From the NCBI RefSeq assembly GCF_000614205.1, contig NZ_BAKN01000001.1:124001-188000 (forward strand): a DNA stretch of 64,000 bases, written 5' to 3'. The notes under the pieces were generated by a model that did no database searches, was not told the DNA's origin, and saw only the letters and a program-made list of their open reading frames with translations. Shown here piece after piece: positions 29,817 through 39,475 of this stretch. A program made the position numbers and the translations under genes. The stretch is from Hoylesella saccharolytica JCM 17484. GTDB taxonomy: Bacteria; Bacteroidota; Bacteroidia; Bacteroidales; Bacteroidaceae. How positions within the stretch are numbered: position 1 is the stretch's first letter; the number at the start of each line of letters is the position of its first letter.

Positions 29817-32493
29817 ATGAAAAAACGTTGTTTTACTTTCCTTTTACTCTTTATCGGGTTTTTGTCGATGGCATCGGCTAAGCCGAAAACGATGTGGCTG
29901 GATTGTTCTGCTAACTTTGAACGCTTTAGTTATCCCGACTCTATTCGTTATTATGTAAACAAATGTCACGAAATTGGCATTACACATCTGGTTTTAGACA
30001 TCAAGGATAATACCGGCGAGGTGTTGTATCCCAGCAAATATGCAGGGCAAAAAAAGAAGTGGAAGGGCTTCACCCGACCCGATTTCGATTTTATTAACAC
30101 CTTTATCGAGGCGGCACATCAACGCGGAATGGTGATATTTGCAGGTATGAACATCTTTGCCGATGGACATAACGGGGTGAAAGAAGGTGCTATTTTTGGG
30201 CCGCACAAAAGTGGCAGTCGATTAATTACACGCCCAAGGGGGGCTTAACACCTGTTACCGAGCTGAAAGATAAGCTCACGATGTTTCTTAATCCGGCGCT
30301 GAAAGAGGTGCAACAATACGAACTCAACATTATTAAAGAGGTCGTGCTGAAGTACGATTTCGACGGAATTATGCTTGACAGGGCACGATTTGATTGCATC
30401 GAGTCGGATTTTTCGCCGGCTTCAAAAGCTTTGTTTGAGAAGTATATCGGTAAAAAGCTGACCCGTTTTCCTGAAGATATTTACACTTGGCGCACCAACG
30501 ACAAGGGCGAAAACGAACGCATCGAGGGTCCGTATTTTCGTCAATGGCTCGAGTGGCGGGCATCGGTTATCTACCATTTTGTAAAAGATACGCGTTTGGC
30601 TATTAAGAAAATAAATCCCCGTTGTTTGTTGGCTTCGTACACAGGAGCGTGGTATCCCACCTATTTTGAGGTAGGTGTAAACTGGGCAAGCCGTCAATAC
30701 GATCCTTCAAAAGACTTTGCTTGGGCTACACCGAAGTATAAAAACTATGCGTATGCCGAGCTTTTAGACTTTTATACCAATGGCAATTATTATTGGAATG
30801 TAACCATCGACGATTATTATCGTTCGTCGGGACGACACAAAAACGAAACCGACAGCAGTATTCGTCGGGCGAATACCTCAGTGTTGAGGGTGGATGTAAG
30901 TATTCTCGCTATTTGCTCAAAGGCGCAATCCCTTTCTCGGGCGGTTTGTATGTTGAAGATTACAAACGCGATACAAACCAGTTTAAAAAGGCAGTGCGCA
31001 TGAATTTGAAAGAGTCGGACGGCGTAATGATTTTCGATATTGTGCATATCATCCGCAATAATTGGTGGGATGTGCTCAAAGAAGCATTGAACGAAGAGGC
31101 TCCGAATGCAGCAACGGGCTGGTTGCAGGGTAGCGTAACCTGTGAGGGAAAAGGTGTTGCGAATGTCGTTGTAACAGATGGCACACGCTGTGTTACCACC
31201 GACGAGAAAGGAAATTATCGTTTGCCGTACATCGGCGACTCGCGTTTTGTTTACATTTCTACACCAGCCGGCTATCTCACCGACTGCAAACGAAGCATTC
31301 CTTTGTTTTATCACGAAGTTAATTCGGCAAGTTCCGGGAAGACATACGACTTTCGTTTAAAGAAAAATCCCAAAAATGATAAGCGCCATTTGGTGATTGT
31401 TGAGGCTGATGTTCAAGCTGGAAAGAAGGAGCATTGGCAAAAGTATGGGTCGGTAGTAGCCGATTGTAAGAATCTTATCGGTACGTATCGAGACCGGGAT
31501 GTCTTTGCTTTGAGCTGCGGAGACATCGGTTGGGATACGCCCCAAACTTTCTATGACGATTACATCGGACAGTCTGAAAAGATGAATATCCCCATTTATC
31601 GGGTTATCGGAAACCACGATATGGATTACAACGGACGCTCGCACGAAACTTCCTTCCGCAGCTTTGAAGGCTTCTTCGGACCCAGTTGCTACTCTTTCAA
31701 CAAAGGCAATGCCCATTACATCGTGTTAAACAATAACTTCTACATTGGTCGCGAATACTTTTATATGGGCTATATCGACGAACGAACATTCAAGTGGTTG
31801 GAAGAAGATTTATCGTATGTGCCCAAAGGAACCTTAGTTTTTGTGGCGGCACACATCCCTACACGCATCACCGAAGAACTGCGTCCGTTTAAATATGACT
31901 ATATGATTATGGGCGGCGAAACCATCAATGCAGAATCGCTTTATCGGCTCTTGGATGGCTACGATACGCATTTTTTGACTGGACACTTGCATACCAACTC
32001 GAATGTGGTGTTTAATGAGCGTCGCATGGAGCACAATACGGGAGCCGTTTGCGGCACGTGGTGGTTCACAAACACGTGCTTGGATGGTACGCCACAAGGT
32101 TATGGCGTATACGAAGTAGATGGAAACAAGGTGAAATGGTATTATAAAAGCGCGGGATATCCTAAGAATTACCAGTTTCGTTGTTATGCACCGGGCACCT
32201 CGAAAGAGTTTCCTCAAGATCTCATAGCCAATGTATGGAACTGGGATAAGGCATGGAAAGTGGAATGGTTGGAAAACAATAAGGTGATGGGTACGATGAA
32301 TCAATATACCGGTATCGACCCCATGGCCAAGCAGATGTGCGAAGAAAAGAAGGGCGAACTGTTGAGTTGGATTGCGCCTGTACCAACCAATCACCTCTTC
32401 CGCATTACTCCTCGCAATCCCAAAGCGAAGTTAAGCGTGCGTGTAACCGATCGTTTCGGAAATGTATATCTACAAAAAATAGGAAATAAATGA
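29817..32493 (+). CDS. Fusion of GHL10-type glycosidase and calcineurin-like phosphoesterase (two frame breaks)
   Basis: One frame of about 892 residues results from restoring one base at 30198-30211 (a run of G or A) and one at 30854-30858 (GCC to GC). N-terminal signal peptide (FTFLLLFIGFLSMASA). Domain 1 (to about nt 31090) is GHL10: TMWLDCSANFERF, ITHLVLDIKDNTGEVLYP, MVIFAGMNIFADGH, YDFDGIMLDRARFD and CLLASYTGAWYPTYFEVGVNW. Domain 2 is a short beta sandwich of the MetallophosN type (GWLQGSVTCEGKGVANVVVTDG). Domain 3 is a metallophosphoesterase: VEADVQ (DxQ in place of DxH), SCGDIGWD, GNHDMDY, AAHIPT and TGHLHTNSN. A MetallophosC-like tail follows from about nt 32050. Such a protein could cleave a glycosidic and a phosphoester bond of the same substrate; inference only. 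Confidence 0.78.
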
Positions 32494-33950
32494 GGTCGAT
32501 GAGAGGCTTTCTGCTGTTGATCTGCAGTTTTATTTCGGCCCTCTTCGCTGAAAAAATGCAAGCTAAAGTAACGCTGCCGACCATCTGGGGCAACCACATG
32601 GTGTTACAACAGCGGGCTGAAGTGAGGTTCTCGGGCACGGCAAAGAGCAATCGTAAAGTAACGATAACAACCTCGTGGGATAAAAAGAAGACAACCACCA
32701 CTACCGATAAGGAGGGCAACTGGACGGCAACAGTTGCTACTCCGGCGGCCGGTGGACCATATTCTATCGTCTTTTCGGATGGCGAAGAGTTGAAGTTAAG
32801 CGATATTTTAATCGGCGAGGTGTGGTTTTGTTCGGGCCAATCGAACATGGAAATGCCCGTAAGAGGATTTCGCGGACAGCCCGTTTACGGCTCTCAGAGC
32901 TACATTGTATCGGCAGATAGCAAGCGCTTTTTACGTCTTTTTACTGTAAAACGCAGTTGGAGCACGCGCCCGAAGACCGATGGAGTGAGCGGATATTGGA
33001 CGCCATTGTCGCCCAAAGAGGTAGGTGATTTCAGCGCAACAGCTTACTTTTTCGGCGAACAATTACAAAAAACGCTGGACATTCCCGTAGGTTTGATACA
33101 CTGTTCGTGGAGCGCATCGCGTATAGAAGCGTGGATGAGCCGTGAGACTTTGCGTTCTTTTGACGATGTAAAGCTACCCGATGAAGATGCCACCGACTTG
33201 AAAGCGTATGCCCAAACCCCCACTTTGTTATGGAATGCGATGGTTTATCCATGGCAGGGAGTACCTGTAAAGGGAGTTATTTGGTATCAGGGAGAAGCCA
33301 ATTCTGCCGCTCCTCAGCTCTATAAACGTTTGTTTCCGGCGATGGTTGCACAGTGGAGAACCTTCTTTCAAAACCCCGATATGCCCTTCTATTACGTGCA
33401 AATAGCACCTTATCGTTCAGATGCGAAAGACGGTTTTACGTGTGCCGAGTTTCGCCAATGTCAGTTAGAGCTGATGAAAGAAGTACCTCATGTGGGCATG
33501 GTAACTACTACCGACGCCGGCAGCGAACGGTTTATACACCCGCCTCACAAAATAAAGGTGGGGCAAAGACTGGCTTATTGGGCACTGGCAAAGACTTATG
33601 GCATACCGGGTTTTCTGTATTCAGGGCCTATTTACAAGACCTACACGTTGAAAAAGAACGTCGTAGAGCTGACCTTTGATTACGGACAAGAGGGCCTGAT
33701 ACCTGAGAATGAGCGGTTAAAGGGTTTTGAAATCGTAGACAAAAAAGGCAAAATCTTTCCTGCTGAAGCAGAAATTATCAATGGATCAGCACGCGTAAAA
33801 GTGTGGAACGATGCGGTTGCAGAGCCTGCAGAGGTGCGTTATTGCTACCGCAATTATATGGAAGGCAACCTGTTTAACAATGCAGAGATACCCGCTTCGC
33901 CCTTTCGCGTGGTCTTGAATGCCGCTTCTGCTGCCCCGATAGCACCCTAA
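32490..33950 (+). CDS. SGNH-type sialate O-acetylesterase family protein
   Basis: Product of 486 residues with a signal peptide (GFLLLICSFISALFAEKMQA). The nucleophile is Ser118 in FCSGQSNMEMP; the oxyanion loop is WYQGEANS, and the block V motif is FIHPPHKIKVGQRLA. In most family members the residue two before that His is Asp (DIHP); here it is Phe, so the triad may differ. An N-terminal beta domain (GNHMVLQQRAEVRFSGTA) is the usual companion. Its ATG overlaps the stop of the phosphoesterase fusion (ATGA), so translation is coupled. It probably removes O-acetyl groups from the target glycan. Confidence 0.87.
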   Translation: MRSMRGFLLLICSFISALFAEKMQAKVTLPTIWGNHMVLQQRAEVRFSGTAKSNRKVTITTSWDKKKTTTTTDKEGNWTATVATPAAGGPYSIVFSDGEELKLSDILIGEVWFCSGQSNMEMPVRGFRGQPVYGSQSYIVSADSKRFLRLFTVKRSWSTRPKTDGVSGYWTPLSPKEVGDFSATAYFFGEQLQKTLDIPVGLIHCSWSASRIEAWMSRETLRSFDDVKLPDEDATDLKAYAQTPTLLWNAMVYPWQGVPVKGVIWYQGEANSAAPQLYKRLFPAMVAQWRTFFQNPDMPFYYVQIAPYRSDAKDGFTCAEFRQCQLELMKEVPHVGMVTTTDAGSERFIHPPHKIKVGQRLAYWALAKTYGIPGFLYSGPIYKTYTLKKNVVELTFDYGQEGLIPENERLKGFEIVDKKGKIFPAEAEIINGSARVKVWNDAVAEPAEVRYCYRNYMEGNLFNNAEIPASPFRVVLNAASAAPIAP

Positions 33951-34037
33951 AAGGCATCTTGCTTATTGATAATCACAGTTTATACACAACTTCAATATAT
34001 TTTATACGTAATTTAAATACTTTGGGAGGATGTAAAT

Positions 34038-35084
34038 ATGAACAATAAATTACTGAACACCGCAGTGCTGTCGCTGCTTGTTTTATGCCTACATTCGTGC
34101 GGAGAGACGAAAAATAACGACTACACATGGGAGTGGCCCGATAAAAAACCGGATACCGGGAAGAAAGAAACTCTGCCCGAAGGGTGGACCTCTGTAACCT
34201 CGTTGGGCACTTTGCCAACCTCTATTCGCGTGTATAAATCGCCCGATATGTTGGTTAACAAAAAGGCCATTGCTTATGTGGCCATTGCCGATGCAGCCCA
34301 AACCAAGTTTGATGTGCTGGGCGATGTGGCTTATTCTGACGATGCAAAAGGCTACGGAGGTAAAGCTTTGCACACCCCGAAAGCGTTTTACGACACCTCG
34401 CATGCCAACATTATCATTAATGCCGGCTTATTTTTTTACGACGAGAATAAAAAGTTTTATCACTCACAAAACTTGGTGGTGAGAGACGGAAAGATGTTGG
34501 CGCCCAATCAAAACTACTTCTCTAAAGATTGGGTTACACTGTGGTATCCTACGCTTGGTGCGTTTTGCAAGATGAAAGACGGTAGCTTTAAGGCCACGTG
34601 GACTTATTATAACAACAACGATAAGGTAAATTACTGCTACCCGAAACCTGCCGAAAACGATATAACAAAAACTCCTTTGGCTGTTCCTTCTGCTTCGTTT
34701 CCGGCCGGCGGAAAAGCTTTGGATGCTACAACAGCCATTGGTGGGGTATCGGTACTTTTGCATGAAGGGGTTGTTAAGAATACTTATCGCTTTGAAATGC
34801 TTGATGTAGCGGCTGAAAGCAATCAGCCTCGAACCGCCATCGGCGTAACCAAGGATAACCGGTTGGTACTTTTTGTGTGTGAAGGTAGAAATCAAACACC
34901 CGGCGTAGCAGGCTTAACCACAGCCGATGTAGCAGAAGTAATGAAGGCAATAGGCTGTGTTGAGGCCCTGAACCTTGATGGCGGAGGCTCTACTTGCATG
35001 CTGGTTAACGGAAAAGAGGTTATCAAAGGCAGTGATGGTAAGCAACGCAGCGTGCTTACAGCCATAGGTCTTTCGGCGCAATAA
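34038..35084 (+). CDS. Phosphodiester glycosidase family lipoprotein (NAGPA-like)
   Basis: Product of 348 residues with a lipoprotein signal (LLVLCLHSCGETKNND). The NAGPA-domain signature ALNLDGGGSTCMLVNGKE is present at about residue 314, with RTAIGVTKDNRLVLFVCEGR before it and NIIINAGLFFYDE upstream. The family includes the human uncovering enzyme, which removes GlcNAc from GlcNAc-1-phospho-6-mannose, and bacterial homologues that act on sugar-1-phosphodiesters. It sits 87 bp after the acetylesterase, with TTTG-like sequence in the gap but no strong promoter, so it is probably in the same operon. It points to a phosphodiester-containing substrate for the locus. Confidence 0.85.
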   Translation: MNNKLLNTAVLSLLVLCLHSCGETKNNDYTWEWPDKKPDTGKKETLPEGWTSVTSLGTLPTSIRVYKSPDMLVNKKAIAYVAIADAAQTKFDVLGDVAYSDDAKGYGGKALHTPKAFYDTSHANIIINAGLFFYDENKKFYHSQNLVVRDGKMLAPNQNYFSKDWVTLWYPTLGAFCKMKDGSFKATWTYYNNNDKVNYCYPKPAENDITKTPLAVPSASFPAGGKALDATTAIGGVSVLLHEGVVKNTYRFEMLDVAAESNQPRTAIGVTKDNRLVLFVCEGRNQTPGVAGLTTADVAEVMKAIGCVEALNLDGGGSTCMLVNGKEVIKGSDGKQRSVLTAIGLSAQ

Positions 35085-35132
35085 AACAGTTATGCGCTTT
35101 GGGTCAGTCTTTCTTTCGACTGCCGATTTACG

Positions 35133-35165
35133 ATATAGGGACGCACAGTTCGTGCGTCCCTATAT
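35133..35165. repeat. Perfect 14-bp inverted repeat (REP-like hairpin)
   Basis: ATATAGGGACGCAC (35133-35146) and its exact reverse complement (35152-35165) enclose the loop AGTTC. A related weaker hairpin, GAACGTACG-att-CGTGCGTTC, lies at 35225-35245. Both are in the gap between convergent genes (phosphodiester glycosidase + and ROK regulator -). No T-run follows the first stem, so it is more like a repetitive extragenic palindrome than a simple terminator, although it could act as a bidirectional one. Confidence 0.7.
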
Positions 35166-35342
35166 GTATTCTATAATATTTGCTTGTTGTTTATAATAAC
35201 AATTGTTGATAGATAACGATGTGTGAACGTACGATTCGTGCGTTCCTGATGTCATAAACCGTGTGCTTACAGTAACCGTTTCGGCAGATTTATCCGGCAG
35301 TCTTACGGTTTTGCACCCCGTTCGAAGTATGTAACCAGCTGT

Positions 35343-36553
35343 TTAATTTAGCTGAAACATACATTTCCGGGCCAACAAACAGGCACCCACAACACCCGCT
35401 TTATCCTGCAATTTGGATAAAACGATGGCCGAATCTCTATTTACCAAGTTTAGCGAATACTTTCTTACGGCACTCTTTATTGGTTGAAGCACCGAGTCTC
35501 CTGTTTGTGCAAGCACCCCACCGATGATTACCATCTCAGGATTTAACAAGTTAATCAGCCAGCCAAGTAACGTCCCAGCTTCTGTCCGATTTCTTCTACC
35601 AGTTCGATACACAGCAAATCTTCTTTGTTTGTTGCATTGATAATATCCTCTAAGGTCAGGGTGTTTTCATCTTTCATTATCTTACGAGCCAGAATAGTCT
35701 GCTGTCCGTTCTTCACACATTGCAGTAAATTGCGGTGAAGCGCCATTCCTGAAATCTCCGTTTCAAGGCATCCGCGCTTTCCACAGTGGCACAATAGCTC
35801 GTTGTCGAATATGGGAAAATGCCCAAATTCGCCTGAAAAGCCCGACTTGCCCGTGTGTAATTCGCCATTGATAATTAAGCCGCAACCAACTCCCCAGCTT
35901 AAGTTTACGAAGATAACGTTCTTCTCTCCCTTTACGCAACCTTTCATCATCTCGCCGTAAGTCATAGCTCGGGTATCGTTATCGATGGTAACCGGATAGC
36001 CTATTTTTTCTGCCATGATATCTACAAGCGGGCGTTCTTCAAAATTAAACAGACTGAAACTATGGCCGATTTCAGGGTTCACACGCCCCGAAATATTAAT
36101 TCCGATGTTCAGAATACGCTCTTTATCTACATCCAGATGTTCGATAAACTCCTTGATATCGTCGCATAACCGGTCTAATCCTTGTTGTGTATTCTCGTAG
36201 TGATACGGCACACCGAGATCCATTTTCACAAAATCACCGATAAAATTCATTAGTCCCAAGTTCAGGTTAGACTTTTTGATGTCTACTCCAACGAAGTAAC
36301 CTGAGTTCGGGGTAAGCCCGTAAAGCGTCGGCGAACGGCCTTTATTGGTTTCCATTTTACCGTAATTCATCACATACCCGTCATCATACATCTCTGCAAT
36401 AATCTTAGCAACGGTAGGTATACTCAAGTTCAGCTCTTTCGAAAGTTCAGGTATTGTAGAAGAACGATTATTCATATAAAAATTAATAATCCGTTTTCTG
36501 GTCATCACGTTTTTCGAACCCCTCAGCAGTTCGTCTAATAATTGCTGTGCCAT
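35343..36553 (-). CDS. ROK-family transcriptional regulator (frame broken near 35558)
   Basis: About 403 residues after correction. The N-terminal winged helix (NVMTRKRIINFYMNNRSSTIPELSKELNLSIPTVAKIIAEM) is followed by a ROK kinase-like domain: FVGVDIKKSNLNLGLMN, IGINISGRVN, NDTRAMTYGEMM, WGVGCGLIINGELHTGKSGFSGEFGH, and the zinc motif CHCGKRGCLETE. The frame stops after GRYLAG; restoring one C on the coding strand (ggc-ctg read as ggctg, 35555-35560) gives LINLLNPEMVIIGGVLAQTG. NagC/Mlc-type proteins sense (amino) sugars or their phosphates. Placed convergent to the polysaccharide locus, it is a good candidate to control it. A possible -7 box (TATCTTTG, minus strand) is at 36724-36717. Confidence 0.85.
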
Positions 36554-36884
36554 AAGTTGTAGGTTATGTTATGGAAGTAAAAGAAGCGTTCAACGTTCGT
36601 TTACTTTTTATTTGTCAGGTACTTATTCGGTTATACGCTGTTTTTTTTGTTTAGCGTATGTAAGCGAGTGTGCAGCATTCTCTATTTTTTAATTATCGAA
36701 TGCAGCATATCCTCTACAAAGATAGCTATTTTTTTGTAATTGTGGGCAAACGATATAACAGTCTTGTTGTGTCAGCCTAATGCCTGGTCTGTAATCTTTC
36801 TTTTTTAAGGTTATCCAAAGCCCTTCTCTACATTGCCTTTTATCCTTGCCGAAACTTTACTTCATTTCTACACTTGTTACTTCA
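36554..36884. other. Upstream region of the ROK gene, no gene
   Basis: AT-rich, with a possible minus-strand -7 element CAAAGATA (36717-36724) that would give a leader of about 160 nt. The first matching CAAA for a -33 box is 22 bp away, so the promoter is uncertain. Nothing else is seen. Confidence 0.4.
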
Positions 36885-37600
36885 CCTACTTACAAATCGT
36901 AAGTTTGAGCGTTGTCAAGAAATCGGAAGGTACTTCGCGAGAGTGCCCACGAAATCATCCAACTTGTTTTTGGTTCGTAAAAACGCAAGGATTTCACGGT
37001 TGTGTATAGTACTGATAATTAGTGACTTGTGCGTTTTTAGATAGCTTTTGCTTTCTTCTTACCCTTCTGAAACGCCCTAAAACCGTGTTTTTCGGGGTGT
37101 AAAAACATAGGTTTTACCCTCCAAAAGATGATGTTTTGCATGCTAAAAGCATAGCTTTTGATTTGCAAAATCTATGCTTTGGGATTTTCAACGCTATTTT
37201 TTGACCAAATAAACGAAAGTTTTTCGCTATTTGAAGAAAGTGATTTGTAACGAAAAAAGAAAATTGAAAGTGTTCCCGAATGTTAAAAATGTAACGATTT
37301 GAAAGCAACTTATAAGGTGAAAAAGTGAAAAGGTGAAAGGGTATTTCCTGGATGAAGGAGGAAGGAATAAGGATGAAAGTTTATATGTCTCTCCGTCTCC
37401 TGCCACCTACTTCAACCTACCATACCCTACCTTACCTACCCCAGTAAAAGTGAAAAGGTGAAAAGGTGAAAGGGTGAAAAGATGCAGCCGCCACAATATT
37501 GGATAACAACGCAAGGGCGTTAGCTATTTTTTCACCCTTTCACCTTTTCACTTTTTCACCCTTAAACGTTCTTATTTCTTCATCCTTCATCCCCCAACAA
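36885..37600. repeat. Interspersed intergenic repeat, copy B, with palindrome array and foldback arms
   Basis: Closest to the inverted copy at 57100-57725. Left part 36885-37075 begins ttacaaatcgtaag and contains gttgtcaagaaatcggaagg. Five palindromes are centred at 37086, 37108, 37130, 37152 and 37174 (22 bp apart). The right part holds GTGAAAA/GGTGAAA heptads and a foldback: arm 37450-37480 pairs with 37527-37561 over about 30 bp, enclosing a small hairpin AACGCaaggGCGTT (37507-37520). No believable coding frame. It fills the gap between the divergent ROK and deacetylase genes. Confidence 0.87.
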
Positions 37601-37733
37601 GGAAGCAGAGAGGGGTGTTTTTAAGGCGTTTTTCCTTAACGATTCTCTGTTGTGAGTATATTTTACATTCGGAAAAGGTAGCTTTACAAGCGGAAAACAG
37701 TAACTTTGCAAATATAAAACAAATGGTTGGGAA

Positions 37734-38519
37734 ATGATATTATTGAGCTTTGATACAGAAGAATTTGACGTACCACGCGAGCATGGGGTAGATATTTCCA
37801 TGGAAGAGAGTATGCGCGTGTCGGTGTTTGGAACCAACAGAATACTCGATTGCTTGCAAACAAATGGCGTAAAAGCTACTTTCTTTTGTACCGGAAACTT
37901 TGCCGAACAGGCCCCAAGAGTGATTCAACGCATTCTGGATGAAGGTCATGAGGTGGCTTGTCATGGTGTAGACCATTGGCGTCCGCAGTCTGATGACGTA
38001 TTTCGTTCCAAAGAAATTGTAGAGCGTATCAGTGGCGTTACAGCGCAAGGGTATCGCCAACCGCGTATGTTTCCTGTTTCTGACGACGATATTGAACGTG
38101 CCGGTTTTAGGTATAACTCGTCGCTTAACCCCGCATTTATTCCCGGCAGATATGCCCATCTGAATGCTCCCCGTACCTATTTTATGAAAGACGGCGTAAT
38201 GCAGATACCTGCATCTGTAACCCCTTGCATACGTTTCCCCTTGTTCTGGCTATCGTTGCACAATCTGCCCGAAGTCCTTTACCATGCTATGGTACGACGT
38301 GTGTTGCGCCACGATGGTTACTTTGTTACCTATTTTCATCCCTGGGAATTTTACGATTTAAAGGCTCATCCCGAATATAAGATGCCCTTTATCATTCGCA
38401 ACAACAGTGGAGAAGCAATGGTAAAACGGTTAGACCGACTGATTAAGATGCTTAAAAAGCGGGGCGAAACGTTTGTTACGTATGCCGAATTTGTCGATAG
38501 CAAAGAGAAAGAACAATGA
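37734..38519 (+). CDS. Polysaccharide deacetylase (CE4 / NodB homology)
   Basis: Product of 261 residues without a signal peptide. The NodB-domain motifs are MILLSFDTEEFD (Asp dyad), ATFFCTGNFAEQ, EVACHGVDHW (metal His residues), YRQPRMFPVSDDDI and YFHPWEFY. It resembles the cytoplasmic-facing deacetylases that act on lipid-linked or nucleotide-linked sugars (PuuE/ArnD-like) more than secreted chitin deacetylases. A -7-like TAACTTTG lies at 37701-37708. It overlaps the GT2 gene by four bases (ATGA), and the GtrA gene follows. The trio suggests modification of a polyprenyl-linked sugar, as ArnD does in lipid A aminoarabinose addition; inference. Confidence 0.86.
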   Translation: MILLSFDTEEFDVPREHGVDISMEESMRVSVFGTNRILDCLQTNGVKATFFCTGNFAEQAPRVIQRILDEGHEVACHGVDHWRPQSDDVFRSKEIVERISGVTAQGYRQPRMFPVSDDDIERAGFRYNSSLNPAFIPGRYAHLNAPRTYFMKDGVMQIPASVTPCIRFPLFWLSLHNLPEVLYHAMVRRVLRHDGYFVTYFHPWEFYDLKAHPEYKMPFIIRNNSGEAMVKRLDRLIKMLKKRGETFVTYAEFVDSKEKEQ

Positions 38520-39475
38520 TAACATTGGCTACGGTTTCGCCTTGTTATAACGAGGAAGACGTGCTTGAGCGTTCGGTTGAACGACTTACCGAGTTGTTTA
38601 ACAGGCTGATGGCTGAAGGAACCATCAGCAGAGACAGTGTGATGGTATTTGTAAACGATGGCAGTACCGATGCTACGTGGCAGCAAATTGTGCGGTTGCA
38701 GGCTGTTAACCCGTTGATACGGGGTATCAATCTGGCGCGTAACGTGGGACATCAAAACGCTATTATGGCGGGTATGTTAACTGCCAAAGACTGGGCCGAT
38801 GCAGTGATTACAATCGATGCAGACCTACAAGACGACCTGCAAGCTATCCCTCGAATGCTGACCGACTATGCCAACGGTAGCGATATTGTTTACGGTGTGA
38901 AGGTGTCGCGTAAAGCAGACCCTGTGTTTAAACGTCTTTCGGCTGCAGCCTTTTATAAACTGCAAGAACGAATGGGCGTGAACAGCGTATTTAATCATGC
39001 CGATTTCAGGTTGATGAGCAAGCGTTCGCTGGAGCTGTTGGACCGTTATCACGAACGTAACTTGTATTTGCGAGGGCTTATTCCGATGCTCGGGCTGCGC
39101 TCAACTACCGTCGACGATGTTATCAGCGAGCGTCAGGCGGGCCAGTCTAAATATACTTTGAAGAAGATGATGGGACTTGCACTCGACGGTATTACTTCTT
39201 TTTCGATACGTCCCATCTATTTTATTCTCTACTTCGGATTGTTCTTTATCCTGATGAGTATGCTTATCGGCATCTATGTTTTACATGCCTTGATTGCGCA
39301 TACAGCTTATCCAGGCTGGGCGTCGCTTATGCTCAGCGTGTGGCTGATAGGAGGCGTTATTCTTTTATCAATAGGTATTGTGGGCGTATATGTGGGCAAA
39401 ATATACACCGAAGTGAAACAAAGACCCCTCTTTCATATCATAGAAATCATTGGCGATGATCGTAAAGCAGGGTAA
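38516..39475 (+). CDS. GT2 glycosyltransferase, DPM/GtrB-like
   Basis: Product of 319 residues: a GT2 domain with LATVSPCYNEEDVLERS, VFVNDGSTDATW, ARNVGHQNAIMAGM and TIDADLQDDLQ (DxD), the ERQAGQSKYTLKKMM motif typical of dolichol/undecaprenyl-phosphate glycosyltransferases, and two C-terminal membrane helices (IYFILYFGLFFILMSMLIG, VWLIGGVILLSIGIVGVYVGKIY). This is the GtrB/ArnC architecture that loads a sugar onto undecaprenyl phosphate at the cytoplasmic face. Next to a deacetylase and a GtrA-type protein it fits a glycan side-chain modification system. Confidence 0.92.
   Translation: MITLATVSPCYNEEDVLERSVERLTELFNRLMAEGTISRDSVMVFVNDGSTDATWQQIVRLQAVNPLIRGINLARNVGHQNAIMAGMLTAKDWADAVITIDADLQDDLQAIPRMLTDYANGSDIVYGVKVSRKADPVFKRLSAAAFYKLQERMGVNSVFNHADFRLMSKRSLELLDRYHERNLYLRGLIPMLGLRSTTVDDVISERQAGQSKYTLKKMMGLALDGITSFSIRPIYFILYFGLFFILMSMLIGIYVLHALIAHTAYPGWASLMLSVWLIGGVILLSIGIVGVYVGKIYTEVKQRPLFHIIEIIGDDRKAG

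Noticed and set aside
35343..35612. Independent small ROK-like gene
   Set aside because: It is the C-terminal part of the ROK regulator displaced by one lost base.
37114..37308. Minus-strand frame in repeat copy B with protein similarity to a plus-strand frame in copy C (57229-57441)
   Set aside because: The two peptides match only because the DNA repeat itself is conserved; the frame is not intact in copy A, has no ribosome binding site, and runs through the palindromes.
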